Source: Halanaerobium polyolivorans
GTDB lineage: Bacteria; Bacillota; Halanaerobiia; Halanaerobiales; Halanaerobiaceae
DNA: 64,000 bases
Reading direction: 5' to 3'
Assembly (NCBI RefSeq): GCF_020711195.1
Contig: NZ_JAJFAT010000013.1
Span: 1 to 64,000 of the forward strand
This document shows, in pieces, positions 51,759 through 61,562 of this stretch (position 1 is its first letter; the number at the start of each line of letters is the position of its first letter). The notes beneath the pieces are model-generated. The model searched no databases. It was not told the DNA's origin and saw only the letters and a program-made list of their open reading frames with translations. A program made the position numbers and the translations under genes.

Positions 51759-51975
51759 TTTATTATGCCTCCTTTAATTTAAAGAGTTCATAAACAAAGC
51801 ACAGTACAGATAAATAGGAATCTTTTCACATTTTACGCCTTAACAATCCCCTCCTTTTTTTCATTTAGTCTCGGCAGAGAAAAATTCTCTATCGACAGAG
51901 TTATTTAATCAGAACAAACAAAAGTCACAATTAAATATGCCAGAATAGAGAATTACCATGCCTTCCCTTTATTTT
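51759..51975 (-). promoter_or_regulatory. Long leader RNA of the membrane-protein gene
   Basis: About 215 nt separate the predicted start point (near 51975) from the start codon. The leader can form a long-range 10-bp stem, AATTCTCTAT with ATAGAGAATT (plus 51945-51954 and 51883-51892). This competes with the local hairpin CTCTGTCGATAGAG. I could not match it to a known riboswitch class, and no terminator is seen in the leader. Confidence 0.4.
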
Positions 51976-51981
51976 ATGTAT

Positions 51982-52010
51982 ATTTTATCACCTTTTTTAG
52001 CAATTGTCAA
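51982..52010 (-). promoter_or_regulatory. Promoter of the membrane-protein gene
   Basis: On the minus strand a perfect TTGACA (52005-52010) and TAAAAT (51982-51987) are separated by 17 bp. Confidence 0.7.
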
Positions 52011-52057
52011 AATATTCGCATTAAATCAATTTTGCCTTATTTTAACTTTTTTATTTA

Positions 52058-52105
52058 TAAAAAAGAAAAGCAAAAAGCAGCTATGAAATCACAACTGATT
52101 TTTGC
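52058..52105 (-). terminator. Terminator of carAB
   Basis: On the minus strand GCAAAAATCAG and CTGCTTTTTGC pair with one mismatch around a 14-nt loop, followed by TTTTCTTTTTT. It lies just behind the carB stop. Confidence 0.75.
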
Positions 52106-52113
52106 CTTTGAAT

Positions 52114-55100
52114 TTACTTAACATAATCCTGTAGGGCTCTGTATTCAACCCTATCTCCTGCTTTAATCTCTTTTAATACTTTTAGCATCGCTTCTGTAGT
52201 ATCAAGTGAAGTCAGACAGGGAATCCCCATCTCAACTGCACTTCTTCTTATTTTAAAACCATCCCGCTCCGGAATTTTGCCTTTTGTTAAAGTATTGATA
52301 ACAAGATCAACTTTATCTTCAGAAATCAATTCAAGCGCATTTGGAGAACCTTCATCTATTTTTTTAATTTCTTTTACTTTAAGGCCTTTTTTCTTTAATT
52401 CTGCTGCAGTTCCACTGGTAGCAGAAATTTCAAAGCCTAGCTCGGCAAAATCTTTTATATACTCTACCGCCTCTGCTTTATCTTTATCTGCAATGGTGGC
52501 TAAAATTCTTCCCTCTCTTGGTATTTCCAAACCAGCTGCAATTAGACCTTTATAAAGAGCTTTTTCATAGTTTTCCGCCAGACCTAAAACCTCTCCGGTG
52601 GATTTCATTTCAGGTCCAAGATTTGTATCAACCTGGGTCAGCTTAGAAAAAGAAAATACAGGAACTTTTACAGCATAATGTGATTTTTCAGCTAGCAATC
52701 CACTTTCCCAGCCTAAATCCTTTAGTTTGATTCCCAACAATGCTTTAGTTGCCAGATCAACCATTGCTACCCCGGTAACTTTACTTAAGTAGGGAATGGT
52801 CCTGCTTGATCTAGGATTAACTTCTATAACATAGACTTTATCATCATTGACAACATATTGAATGTTGATGACTCCCTCTACATTAAGCTTTTTACTTATT
52901 TTGATGCTGTATTCTTCAATTTTCTCTTTTATTGCCTGGGAAAGATTATGGGGAGGATAAACAGCAATACTGTCACCAGAATGAACACCTGCCCTTTCCA
53001 CATGTTCCATTATTCCCGGCAGAATAACAGTCTCACCATCTGAGATTGCATCAACTTCAACCTCGGTCCCGGTCAAATATTTGTCTATCAAAACAGGTCT
53101 GTCCGGAGAAACTTTAACAGCATTTTTCATATATTCTTCTAATTCTTTTTCGTTATATACCACTTCCATTGCCCTACCACCTAATACATAAGATGGTCTG
53201 ACCAGAACCGGATATTCAATTTCAGCTGCAATTTCTGCTGCTTCTGCAAGAGAGGCAGCTGTTTTCCCAGCCGGGGTGGGGATAGCCAGTTCTTTTAAAA
53301 GCTTAATAAATCTATCTCTGTCTTCTGCTAAGTCGATCGAATCTACAGAAGTACCCAGGATATTAACACCCTCATCAGCTAATTTAGCAGCCAAATTTAT
53401 CGCTGTCTGTCCTCCAAACTGAACGATTACACCTTCCGGTTTTTCATTCTCAATAATATGCATCACATCTTCTTTTGTTAAAGGCTCAAAATATAATCTG
53501 TCAGATGTATCAAAATCTGTACTGACCGTTTCGGGATTATTATTAACTATGATAGATTCATAACCCTCTTCGTGTAATGACCAGGCAGAATGGACACTAC
53601 AGTAATCAAATTCTATTCCCTGACCGATTCTGATCGGGCCGGAGCCTAGAACCATAATTTTTTTCTTGGCTGTAGCTTCAGCTTCATTGACCTTTTCATA
53701 ACTTGAATAATAATATGGGGTTGCTGCTTCAAATTCTGCTGCACAGGTATCTACCATCTTATAAACCGGTTTAATATTCAGCTCTTCTCTGATTTCCTTA
53801 ATTTCATTTTCTTCTAAAGCGGTAAGCAGAGCGATTTCTTGGTCAGAAAAGCCCATTTCTTTGGCCTTAAAAATAACTGCTTCAGCTTTTATTAGATCCT
53901 TTCCTTTTAAACTCTGCAGTCTTTTTTCTAAATCTGTTATATTCTTTATTTTGTGCAGAAAAAAAGTACTTATTTTCGTGATCTGATGAATTTTGTCTAC
54001 ACTCCAGCCTCTTCTCAGTGCTTCTGCTATCACAAATAATCTGTTATCATCTGCTGCATAAAGAAAATCCTTGATCTGCTGATCAGATAAATCTCTAAAT
54101 TCTTCTAAATAAAAGCCATATCTCCCTATTTCCAAGGACCTGACAGCTTTAAGCATCGATGATTCCAGATTTCTTTCAATAGCCATTACTTCACCGGTGG
54201 CTTTCATTTGTGTTCCTAAATCACGATCTGCATAATGAAATTTATCAAAGGGCCAGCGTGGTATTTTAAAAACCACATAATCTAAGGCTGGTTCAAAACA
54301 GGCAGTAGTTTTACCTGTTATGGCATTATCTATTTCATCTAAATTATAGCCTAAAGCTATCCGAGCAGAAACTTTTGCGATCGGATAACCTGTTGCTTTA
54401 GAGGCTAGAGCACTTGAACGACTTACCCGGGGGTTAACCTCAATTATATAATACTGAAAACTATCTGGGTCTAAGGCATATTGGACATTACAGCCTCCTT
54501 CGATCCCTAAAGCCCTGATTATCTTCAAAGCAGAAGTTCTAAACATCTGATATTCTTTATCACTTAAGGTTTGACTCGGGGCTACAACAATACTATCACC
54601 TGTATGCACACCTACCGGATCAAAGTTTTCCATATTACAAACTACTATACAGTTATCATTTGCATCTCTCATAACCTCATATTCTATCTCTTTCCAGCCC
54701 TTGATACTTTTTTCTATCAAAACCTGACCGATCAGGCTGTGTTTAAAACCTCTGGTGGTAATCTCTTTTAATTCTTCTAAATTATCTGCTACTCCACCAC
54801 CAGTGCCTCCCATGGTATAGGCTGGTCTAACAATTACAGGAAAACCAATCTTTTTTGCAATCTCTTTAGCTTCTTCTATGTTTTCAGCAATTTTACTATC
54901 AAGTACCGGCTCACCTATTTGATCCATCAATTCTTTAAATGTATTTCTATCTTCTGCCTTTTCGATTGTTTTGATAGGAGTACCTAATAATTCCACATCT
55001 AGTTCATCTAAAATTTTGCTTTCGGCAAGGTCTATAGCTAAATTAAGGGCTATTTGACCCCCCAGAGTTGGAATTAAACCATCTGGATTTTCTTTTCTTA

Positions 55101-55332
55101 AAATCTCGATAATACTTTCTACCGTTAAAGGTTCGATATAGACTCTATCTGCCATATTTTCATCTGTCATTATTGTGGCAGGATTACTATTAACTAAAAC
55201 TACCTCTATTCCCTCTTCTTTTAGAGCTCTACAGGCCTGGCTCCCGGAATAATCAAATTCTGCAGCCTGACCGATAATTATTGGGCCTGATCCAATTACC
55301 ATAACTTTTTTAATATCTTCTCTTTTAGGCAT
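52114..55332 (-). CDS. carB: Carbamoyl phosphate synthase, large subunit
   Basis: It makes carbamoyl phosphate from ammonia delivered by CarA, bicarbonate and two ATP. The 1072-residue protein has the two duplicated ATP-grasp halves. The first starts [19 protein letters not shown] and contains [12 protein letters not shown]; the second starts [20 protein letters not shown] and contains [16 protein letters not shown]-terminal MGS-like allosteric domain (about 935-1072) follows, where UMP or ornithine would act. It lies 23 bp behind carA and ends in its own terminator. Confidence 0.97.
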   Translation of the reverse strand: MPKREDIKKVMVIGSGPIIIGQAAEFDYSGSQACRALKEEGIEVVLVNSNPATIMTDENMADRVYIEPLTVESIIEILRKENPDGLIPTLGGQIALNLAIDLAESKILDELDVELLGTPIKTIEKAEDRNTFKELMDQIGEPVLDSKIAENIEEAKEIAKKIGFPVIVRPAYTMGGTGGGVADNLEELKEITTRGFKHSLIGQVLIEKSIKGWKEIEYEVMRDANDNCIVVCNMENFDPVGVHTGDSIVVAPSQTLSDKEYQMFRTSALKIIRALGIEGGCNVQYALDPDSFQYYIIEVNPRVSRSSALASKATGYPIAKVSARIALGYNLDEIDNAITGKTTACFEPALDYVVFKIPRWPFDKFHYADRDLGTQMKATGEVMAIERNLESSMLKAVRSLEIGRYGFYLEEFRDLSDQQIKDFLYAADDNRLFVIAEALRRGWSVDKIHQITKISTFFLHKIKNITDLEKRLQSLKGKDLIKAEAVIFKAKEMGFSDQEIALLTALEENEIKEIREELNIKPVYKMVDTCAAEFEAATPYYYSSYEKVNEAEATAKKKIMVLGSGPIRIGQGIEFDYCSVHSAWSLHEEGYESIIVNNNPETVSTDFDTSDRLYFEPLTKEDVMHIIENEKPEGVIVQFGGQTAINLAAKLADEGVNILGTSVDSIDLAEDRDRFIKLLKELAIPTPAGKTAASLAEAAEIAAEIEYPVLVRPSYVLGGRAMEVVYNEKELEEYMKNAVKVSPDRPVLIDKYLTGTEVEVDAISDGETVILPGIMEHVERAGVHSGDSIAVYPPHNLSQAIKEKIEEYSIKISKKLNVEGVINIQYVVNDDKVYVIEVNPRSSRTIPYLSKVTGVAMVDLATKALLGIKLKDLGWESGLLAEKSHYAVKVPVFSFSKLTQVDTNLGPEMKSTGEVLGLAENYEKALYKGLIAAGLEIPREGRILATIADKDKAEAVEYIKDFAELGFEISATSGTAAELKKKGLKVKEIKKIDEGSPNALELISEDKVDLVINTLTKGKIPERDGFKIRRSAVEMGIPCLTSLDTTEAMLKVLKEIKAGDRVEYRALQDYVK

Positions 55333-55355
55333 AATACCTCCTTAAGTTTTAACTG

Positions 55356-56432
55356 CTATTTTTTGAGCATTGCAATAAATTGATCAAATAAATAATGAGA
55401 ATCCTCTGGTCCAGGTGATCCTTCAGGATGATACTGCACAGAAAAAGCTGGATATTTTTTGTGTTTGATTCCTTCTATAGTATTGTCATTGACATTAAGA
55501 TGGGTGATCTCTATATCTAAACCCTCTAATGAATCTTTTTTTACTGCAAAACCATGGTTTTGAGAACTTATATAAACCCTGCCGTTTTCTAAATCTTTTA
55601 CAGGGTGATTTGCACCTCTGTGGCCAAATTTAAGCTTATATGTTTCGGCTCCACAGGCCATAGCAAGCAGCTGATGGCCGAGACAAATACCAAAAATTAC
55701 TGTTTTACCCAATAAAGCTTTGATGGTCTCTGCAATATAGGCTGCATCTTCTGGATCTCCAGGGCCATTTGAAAACATCACCCCATCAGGGTTAAAAGCT
55801 AAAATCTCCTCAGCCGTAAATGAAGCAGGTACAACTATTACCTCAGCTCCCCTTTTTAAGAGTGAATTTTTGATATTATCTTTTGCTCCTGAGTCAACTA
55901 ATACAACCCGCTGCTCTTTTCCTTCACCATATTTTTTCACTTCATTGGTAGTTACCTGAGCAACAAGATCTCTACCTGATAAGCCGGGAACTGCTCTAGC
56001 TTTTGCTATTAATTTTTCTTCACTTAAAGCTTCTGTTGTTATAATCCCCCGCATTGTTCCCTGGCGGCGTAAAATTTTGGTTAGAGCTCTGGTATCTATA
56101 CCTGTGATCCCTGTAATATTATTTTCCTTTAAATATAATTCAAGTTCTTTTTCCAGTCTCCAGTTTTCAGGATTATTTGAAAACTCCTTAACTATAAAAC
56201 CATTAACATGAGCTTTGATAGATTCGAAATCATCAAAATTGATGCCATAATTACCTATTAAGGGATAGGTCATACAAACTATCTCCCCCTTATAAGAGGG
56301 GTCGGTTAAGATTTCTTGATAGCCGGTCATACTGGTATTAAACACGATTTCTCCACTTGTTTCTGCTACTTTTCCAAAAATCTCACCTTCGAAAATACTC
56401 CCTTCTTCTAAAACAAGTCTGGCTTTTTGCAT
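55356..56432 (-). CDS. carA: Carbamoyl phosphate synthase, small subunit
   Basis: A 358-residue glutaminase subunit. The N-terminal CarA domain shows FNTSMTGYQEILTDPSYKG; the class I glutamine amidotransferase domain has the nucleophile Cys in GICLGHQLLA, and His-Glu in VQYHPEGSPGPED. It is the first gene of the carAB transcript, behind a PyrR attenuator, so it is co-regulated with the pyr operon although separated from it by an unrelated gene. Confidence 0.97.
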   Translation of the reverse strand: MQKARLVLEEGSIFEGEIFGKVAETSGEIVFNTSMTGYQEILTDPSYKGEIVCMTYPLIGNYGINFDDFESIKAHVNGFIVKEFSNNPENWRLEKELELYLKENNITGITGIDTRALTKILRRQGTMRGIITTEALSEEKLIAKARAVPGLSGRDLVAQVTTNEVKKYGEGKEQRVVLVDSGAKDNIKNSLLKRGAEVIVVPASFTAEEILAFNPDGVMFSNGPGDPEDAAYIAETIKALLGKTVIFGICLGHQLLAMACGAETYKLKFGHRGANHPVKDLENGRVYISSQNHGFAVKKDSLEGLDIEITHLNVNDNTIEGIKHKKYPAFSVQYHPEGSPGPEDSHYLFDQFIAMLKK

Positions 56433-56480
56433 ATATAAACCTCCACTTCCTATTTTAAATTGCTTAGAAAAGACTCTTTA

Positions 56481-56625
56481 AAAAAATAAAACCTTCTCCC
56501 AGATGGTGGCAAGAAGGTTTAATATCAATTAGAAAAATTTGCTAAAAGATATAAAAGTGCTTAGAATTTTAGTGCTCTCTAATTTTAAAGCAATCTTCCT
56601 TTGCCAGCCTCTCTGGACTGATTTA
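56481..56625 (-). promoter_or_regulatory. PyrR attenuator before carA
   Basis: The minus-strand leader carries ATCAGTCCAGAGAGG (complement of 56608-56622), the PyrR-binding loop. A terminator follows, AAACCTTCT with AGAAGGTTT (56512-56520 and 56489-56497 on plus) and a T-rich tail at 56481-56487. About 90 nt separate the two parts. Confidence 0.88.
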
Positions 56626-56658
56626 AAAGGACAAATATATTTTTTATTATTGTGCTTT

Positions 56659-56687
56659 AGTTTAACATCAAAATTCTAAGCTGTCAA
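56659..56687 (-). promoter_or_regulatory. Promoter of carAB
   Basis: On the minus strand a perfect TTGACA (56682-56687) and TAAACT (56659-56664) are separated by 17 bp. Between it and hydA (56772) I see no convincing terminator for the hydrogenase operon. Confidence 0.75.
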
Positions 56688-56771
56688 TAGCTGCAAAGTG
56701 CATTTATATTGCAAAAATGCTATTATCCGTGTATACAGCCATATATTTTTGCTTTATTCCCTTAATTTAAC

Positions 56772-58484
56772 TTAAATTCCTCTTTTAATATATTTAGTAT
56801 GAAGTAGTTGATGAGCCTTCTCACTTCCCGGTTCATCTAAATACTCTTCATATAATTTTTGAATATAGGGGTTTTCATGAGATTTTCTGTATTCTTTCTT
56901 TTTATCAATCTCATAGATTGCATCCATTCTTTTTTGCAGCACTTCTTCTGAGGCAGCCAGAGGTTGGCCTCCTCCCCCCAGACAGCCACCAGGGCAGGTC
57001 ATAAACTCAACAAAGTGGAACTGTTCACCATTTTTAATCAACTCAAATATTTTTCGTGCATTAGCAAGTCCATGAGCAACAGCAACTTTGACCTCAAGTC
57101 CATCGATATTTACCGCTGCTTTTTTGATACCTTCAAAACCCCTTATGCTTTCAAAATCTATTTCTTTTAGTTCTTCACCTGTGATTAAATCATAAGCAGT
57201 TCTTAAAGCAGCTTCCATTACTCCACCTGTACTGCCAAAGATTGCTCCGGCACCGGTTGAACTTCCCATCAGCAGATCAAAGTCTTCACTGCCTAAATCA
57301 TTTAAATCCAGACCGGCCTGTTTGATCATTCTAGCTAACTCTCTAGTTGTTAAAACATAATCCACATCACCCTTCATTTCCTCACGCTGGGCCTCATATT
57401 TTTTAGCTGTACAGGGCATGATAGAAACCACTGCCAGATCTTCTTTTTCTATTCCCTCTTTTTCTATATAATATGAGTTTGCCAGAGCACCAAACATCTG
57501 CTGAGGAGATTTACAGCTTGATACATGCTCTAGATAGTCAGGATAATACTGCTCGATAAATTTAATCCAACCAGGACTACAGGAAGTAAAGAGGGGTAAT
57601 TTTTCGTTATTGTTAATTCTATTAATCAATTCTGTTCCCTCTTCTAAAATAGTTAAGTCAGCAGTAAAGTTGGTATCATAAACCTTATCAAAACCAAGTT
57701 TTCTCAAAGCTGCAACCATTTCACCTGTACAAATTGCTCCTGCTTGCTTGCCAAAAGCTTCAGATAAAGCTACCCTAACAGCTGGTGCTGTTTGAACTAC
57801 AACATGTTTATCTGGATCACTTAAAAGATCCCAAACATCATCAATATATTCTCTTTCTGTAAGTGCTCCTGTAGGACAAACGAGGGTACACTGTCCACAC
57901 ATAACACAGGTGCTTTCCATTAGATTAGCAAAAAAGGTGGTATTAACTACAGTATCAAAACCTCTTCCATCTGTGCTGATTGCTTCAACCGACTGCACTT
58001 CTTTACAGATGTTTTCACATCTTCTACAGAGAATACATTTTTCGGGATCTCTGATAATTGAGGGGGTTGAGTAATCTTTTTTAAAACTGCTCTTTTTACC
58101 CTCGAATCTTATTTCCCTAATACCTAAATCTTCTGCTATCTTCCTCAGATCACAGTCATCATTGCTTAAACAGCTTGGACATTCTACATCATGATTTGAA
58201 AGCAGGAATTCTAGATTCATTTTCCTGGTATCTCTTACCCTTTTATTATTTGTTTGAATTTTTAGGCCTTCTGAAACAGGGGTTATACAGGCGGCAGCTA
58301 ACTTACCGGTATTCTCTATTTCGACGAGACAGACCCTACAGGCTCCGATAACATTTTTTTCTTTGAGATAACAGAGGTTCGGTATATTTTTACCTATTGC
58401 CTGAGCTGCTTCTAAAACTGTACTATCAGCATCTACTTCTAGTTCTTGATCATCTATATAAATATTTACTTTATCTTTAGCCAT
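56772..58484 (-). CDS. hydA: [FeFe]-hydrogenase catalytic subunit (HydA of HydABC)
   Basis: The catalytic subunit of an NAD-linked soluble hydrogenase. In order: a [2Fe-2S] domain (C38 region, GACRVC, AACITP); the His-ligated [4Fe-4S] motif with His98, Cys102, Cys105 and Cys111; two [4Fe-4S] ferredoxin motifs (CILCRRCENIC, CVMCGQCTLVCP); then the H-cluster domain with L1 TSCSPGW (301-307), L2 MPCTAKKYE (356-364) and L3 MTCPGGCLGGGGQP (495-508). A small-subunit-like tail ends the 570-residue protein. L1 has Ser where classical monomeric enzymes have a second Cys. It is the third gene of hydCBA and its ATG overlaps the hydB stop. Confidence 0.95.
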   Translation of the reverse strand: MAKDKVNIYIDDQELEVDADSTVLEAAQAIGKNIPNLCYLKEKNVIGACRVCLVEIENTGKLAAACITPVSEGLKIQTNNKRVRDTRKMNLEFLLSNHDVECPSCLSNDDCDLRKIAEDLGIREIRFEGKKSSFKKDYSTPSIIRDPEKCILCRRCENICKEVQSVEAISTDGRGFDTVVNTTFFANLMESTCVMCGQCTLVCPTGALTEREYIDDVWDLLSDPDKHVVVQTAPAVRVALSEAFGKQAGAICTGEMVAALRKLGFDKVYDTNFTADLTILEEGTELINRINNNEKLPLFTSCSPGWIKFIEQYYPDYLEHVSSCKSPQQMFGALANSYYIEKEGIEKEDLAVVSIMPCTAKKYEAQREEMKGDVDYVLTTRELARMIKQAGLDLNDLGSEDFDLLMGSSTGAGAIFGSTGGVMEAALRTAYDLITGEELKEIDFESIRGFEGIKKAAVNIDGLEVKVAVAHGLANARKIFELIKNGEQFHFVEFMTCPGGCLGGGGQPLAASEEVLQKRMDAIYEIDKKKEYRKSHENPYIQKLYEEYLDEPGSEKAHQLLHTKYIKRGI

Positions 58485-61400
58485 TATATTACCTCCTCAG
58501 CTTTATCTTTTACATCACAGCGGAGACAGCGGCTGGCCTCTTCTCTTGCCTGTTCAAGTGAATAACCTTTTTCCACTTCTTTAAATCCTTTTTTCCTTTC
58601 GGCAAGTAAAATCGTAGGCATCTTAACCCTTCTTTTTTCTTCTTCGATGATGGGTAGATTAATTTTCCGCTCTCTTTCTTCACTTTTAACAACTTTTCCA
58701 TCTCCACCGAGATATTTATCAATCTCTGCTGCAGCTTCTTTTCCCTGTTGAATTGACTCAATTACAGTAGAAGGTCCACTTACACAGTCACCACCTGCAA
58801 ATATCCAATCAATATTTGTGGAATAATTTGAATTGGTTTTAATTGTTGAACCAGCCATTTCTATATCAAATTTACCTTTTTTGAAGGTTTGATCTACCTG
58901 CTGTCCTATTGCGGAAATCACTATATCAGTATCAAGCAGGAAGTTTGATCCTTCAACTTCTTTTGGTCTTCTTCTTCCACTTGTATCAAATTTACCTCCC
59001 TCAATTTTAACACATTCTAATTTATCAATTTTACCGTCTTTTTCATGAATCTTAACCGGGTTAATCTGAGGATAAATATTGATTTGTTCATATTCTGCTT
59101 CATCGATTTCTTCTTTATGAGCAGGCATATCATTTTTGGTTCTTCTGTAAACTATATTGATTTCTTCTGCTCCAAGCCGAACCATATTCCGGGCAACATC
59201 TATTGCGGCATTACCTCCACCGACCACAGCTACTTTTTTACCTTTAACTTTTAATTTTTTTCCTTTATTGATATCATGCAGTATTTCTAGGGCAGAATAG
59301 ATACCATCTACATCCTGACCTTCAAGATAAAGGCTTCTATCTTCTTCTGCTCCTACAGCTAAATAGACCGCCCAGAACCCTTCTTCTTTAAGCTCTTCTA
59401 AGGTTATATCTTTTCCAACTTTGGTATCTACAACAATATCGACACCCATTGCTGTTAAAACTCCGATCTCTTCATTTAAAATATCTTTTGGTAAACGATA
59501 TTCAGGTATTCCTAAGGCCAACATACCTCCAACTTCAGTTTCGGCTTCAAATATAGTTACCTGATAGCCTTTTTTGCGGAGATAAAATGCAGCTGTAAGA
59601 CCTGAAGGTCCTGAACCTACTATAGCTACTCTTTTATCTTTTTCAGCCTCAATTTCTGGGACTGGAAAACCATCTTCTTCTTTTAGTAAATAATCACCAG
59701 CAAAACGTTTTAATTCTCTAATTGCCAGTGCTTCATCCATAGCCCCTCTATTACAGGAGTCTTCACATAAATTATAGCAGACACGTCCACAAACTACAGC
59801 AAGTGGGTTTTCTTCCTGGATAACTTTATATGCTTCTCTATAATTACCCTCTCTAATATAATTGATATACATTGGTACATCAACATTTGCCGGACATGCA
59901 TTTTGACATGGTGAGGTAAAAAGAGCAGCACAGACTGAAGAATCACAGTGTTTATTATCAATATGATTAAAGTATTCATCTTCAAAATATCTAATTGTAC
60001 TTAAGACAGGATTGGGAGCAGTTTGACCCAAACCACAGAAAGAAGAATCTTTGATCTTTTCGCCCATATCCATCAGCAGTTCAAAATCTTTTCTATTAGC
60101 TTCACCAAGGCTGATCTTTTCTAAGATCTCCAACATCCTTGTTGTACCAATCCGACAGGGAGTACACTGTCCACATGACTCATCTACACAAAAGTCAACA
60201 AAATATTTTGCCAGGTCAACCATACAGGTTTGGTCATCCATGATAATCAAACCACCAGAACCCATTATAGTACCAAGTTCACTTAAAGAATCATAATCAA
60301 CAGGTACATTTAGGTGCTCAATCGGGATACAGCCACCAGAGGGACCACCGGTTTGAGCTGCTTTAAAGTCCGCATCATTTTCTAGACCTCCACCGATATC
60401 GAAGACGATTTCTCCCAGGCTGGTACCCATAGGAACCTCGACCAATCCATTGTTTTTAATTTTACCTGCTAAAGCAAAAACCTTTGTTCCCGGACTATCA
60501 GCTGTACCATAATTTTTAAACCAGCTGCTGCCATTTCTGATGATTTCAGGTACATTGGCAAAGGTTTCAACATTATTGATTACCGTTGCTTTACCATATA
60601 AGCCTGAATCGGTAGGATAAGGAGGTTTTGGTCTTGGTTCTCCTCTTTTTCCCTCTATTGAAGCAATTAATGAAGTTTCTTCTCCACAGACAAATGCTCC
60701 TGCACCAAGTCTAATATCTATCTCAAAATCAAAACCACTGTCAAGAATATTTTCTCCTAAAACTCCCATCTCTTTAGCATCTTTGATAGCCTTTTTTAGC
60801 CTTTTAATTGCAAGGGGATATTCTGCCCTACAGTAAATATAGCCTTTATTGGCACCCATTGCATAACCAGCAATGGTCATCCCTTCTATAAGTCTGTGGG
60901 GATCACCTTCTAAGATGCTTCTATCCATAAAAGCACCAGGGTCACCTTCATCTGCATTACAGATTAAATATTTATCTCGACCATTTTTTGAAGCAGCAAA
61001 CCCCCACTTCATACCAGTGGAAAATCCAGCTCCACCTCTACCCCTTAATTTAGCATCTTTTACGATCTCTATAACTTCTTCTGGAGTTAATTCATTAACA
61101 GCTCTGGCAAGTCCCTGATAACCATGATTGGCAATAGCTTCTTCGATGTTTTCGGGATTGATATTACCACAGTTTTTTAATACTATCCGCTGCTGTTTGC
61201 GGAAAAAGTCACTTTCCTGGTCTACCAGCCAGCGGTTTATTACATTTCCATTTACAATATGCTGTTTGATTATCTCTGCTGCTTTTTCTTGATCAACATT
61301 ACCATAAATGTATCTTTTTTCATCCATTCTGATTTCCATTAAAGGCTCTTCAGCACAGAGACCAATACATCCAGTTTGATCTAATTCGATATTAGAAAGA

Positions 61401-61561
61401 TTTTGTTTTTTTATTTCATTTTTGGCAGTACTTAAGATTTCTTCTGCACCGGCGGCAATTCCACAGGTGCCCATTCCGATGATAATTCTTGTTTTAGCTC
61501 TACCGGAATATTTTTTTGCTAATTCCTGCTGGATCAAAGATAGATCTTTAGTTTTAAGCAT
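58484..61561 (-). CDS. hydB: HydB (NuoF-like) fused to a GltD/NfnB-like flavoprotein
   Basis: A 1025-residue fusion. Residues 1-100 are a thioredoxin-like [2Fe-2S] domain (GMGTCGIAAGA, then GCIGLC); only three of the usual four Cys are evident (33, 65, 69). Residues 110-535 are NuoF/HydB, with RGRGGAGFSTGMKW for NADH/FMN, NADEGDPGAFMDR, and the [4Fe-4S] motif CGQCTPCRIGT. From about 550 follows a complete GltD-type module: Cys clusters CQNAC and CGRVCYNLCEDSC, FAD loop VAIVGSGPSGLTAAFYL, NAD(P) loop VAVVGGGNAAIDVARNM and FAGGDCVSGP. Typical HydB ends with ferredoxin-like clusters instead. The extra flavin module could give a second pyridine-nucleotide site, which would matter for electron bifurcation; this is inference. 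Confidence 0.93.
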   Translation of the reverse strand: MLKTKDLSLIQQELAKKYSGRAKTRIIIGMGTCGIAAGAEEILSTAKNEIKKQNLSNIELDQTGCIGLCAEEPLMEIRMDEKRYIYGNVDQEKAAEIIKQHIVNGNVINRWLVDQESDFFRKQQRIVLKNCGNINPENIEEAIANHGYQGLARAVNELTPEEVIEIVKDAKLRGRGGAGFSTGMKWGFAASKNGRDKYLICNADEGDPGAFMDRSILEGDPHRLIEGMTIAGYAMGANKGYIYCRAEYPLAIKRLKKAIKDAKEMGVLGENILDSGFDFEIDIRLGAGAFVCGEETSLIASIEGKRGEPRPKPPYPTDSGLYGKATVINNVETFANVPEIIRNGSSWFKNYGTADSPGTKVFALAGKIKNNGLVEVPMGTSLGEIVFDIGGGLENDADFKAAQTGGPSGGCIPIEHLNVPVDYDSLSELGTIMGSGGLIIMDDQTCMVDLAKYFVDFCVDESCGQCTPCRIGTTRMLEILEKISLGEANRKDFELLMDMGEKIKDSSFCGLGQTAPNPVLSTIRYFEDEYFNHIDNKHCDSSVCAALFTSPCQNACPANVDVPMYINYIREGNYREAYKVIQEENPLAVVCGRVCYNLCEDSCNRGAMDEALAIRELKRFAGDYLLKEEDGFPVPEIEAEKDKRVAIVGSGPSGLTAAFYLRKKGYQVTIFEAETEVGGMLALGIPEYRLPKDILNEEIGVLTAMGVDIVVDTKVGKDITLEELKEEGFWAVYLAVGAEEDRSLYLEGQDVDGIYSALEILHDINKGKKLKVKGKKVAVVGGGNAAIDVARNMVRLGAEEINIVYRRTKNDMPAHKEEIDEAEYEQINIYPQINPVKIHEKDGKIDKLECVKIEGGKFDTSGRRRPKEVEGSNFLLDTDIVISAIGQQVDQTFKKGKFDIEMAGSTIKTNSNYSTNIDWIFAGGDCVSGPSTVIESIQQGKEAAAEIDKYLGGDGKVVKSEERERKINLPIIEEEKRRVKMPTILLAERKKGFKEVEKGYSLEQAREEASRCLRCDVKDKAEEVI

Positions 61562-61562
61562 C

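Noticed and set aside
51841-51975. c-di-AMP (ydaO), Mg2+ or c-di-GMP riboswitch in the membrane-protein leader
   Set aside because: The conserved core sequences of these classes are not present; the leader is left as unclassified.
56690-56735. TGCAAAGTGCA / GCAAAAATGC repeats near the hydA end as a further activator site or terminator
   Set aside because: They match the UAS palindrome only in the TGCA core, lie downstream of the operon, and form no stem with a T tract.
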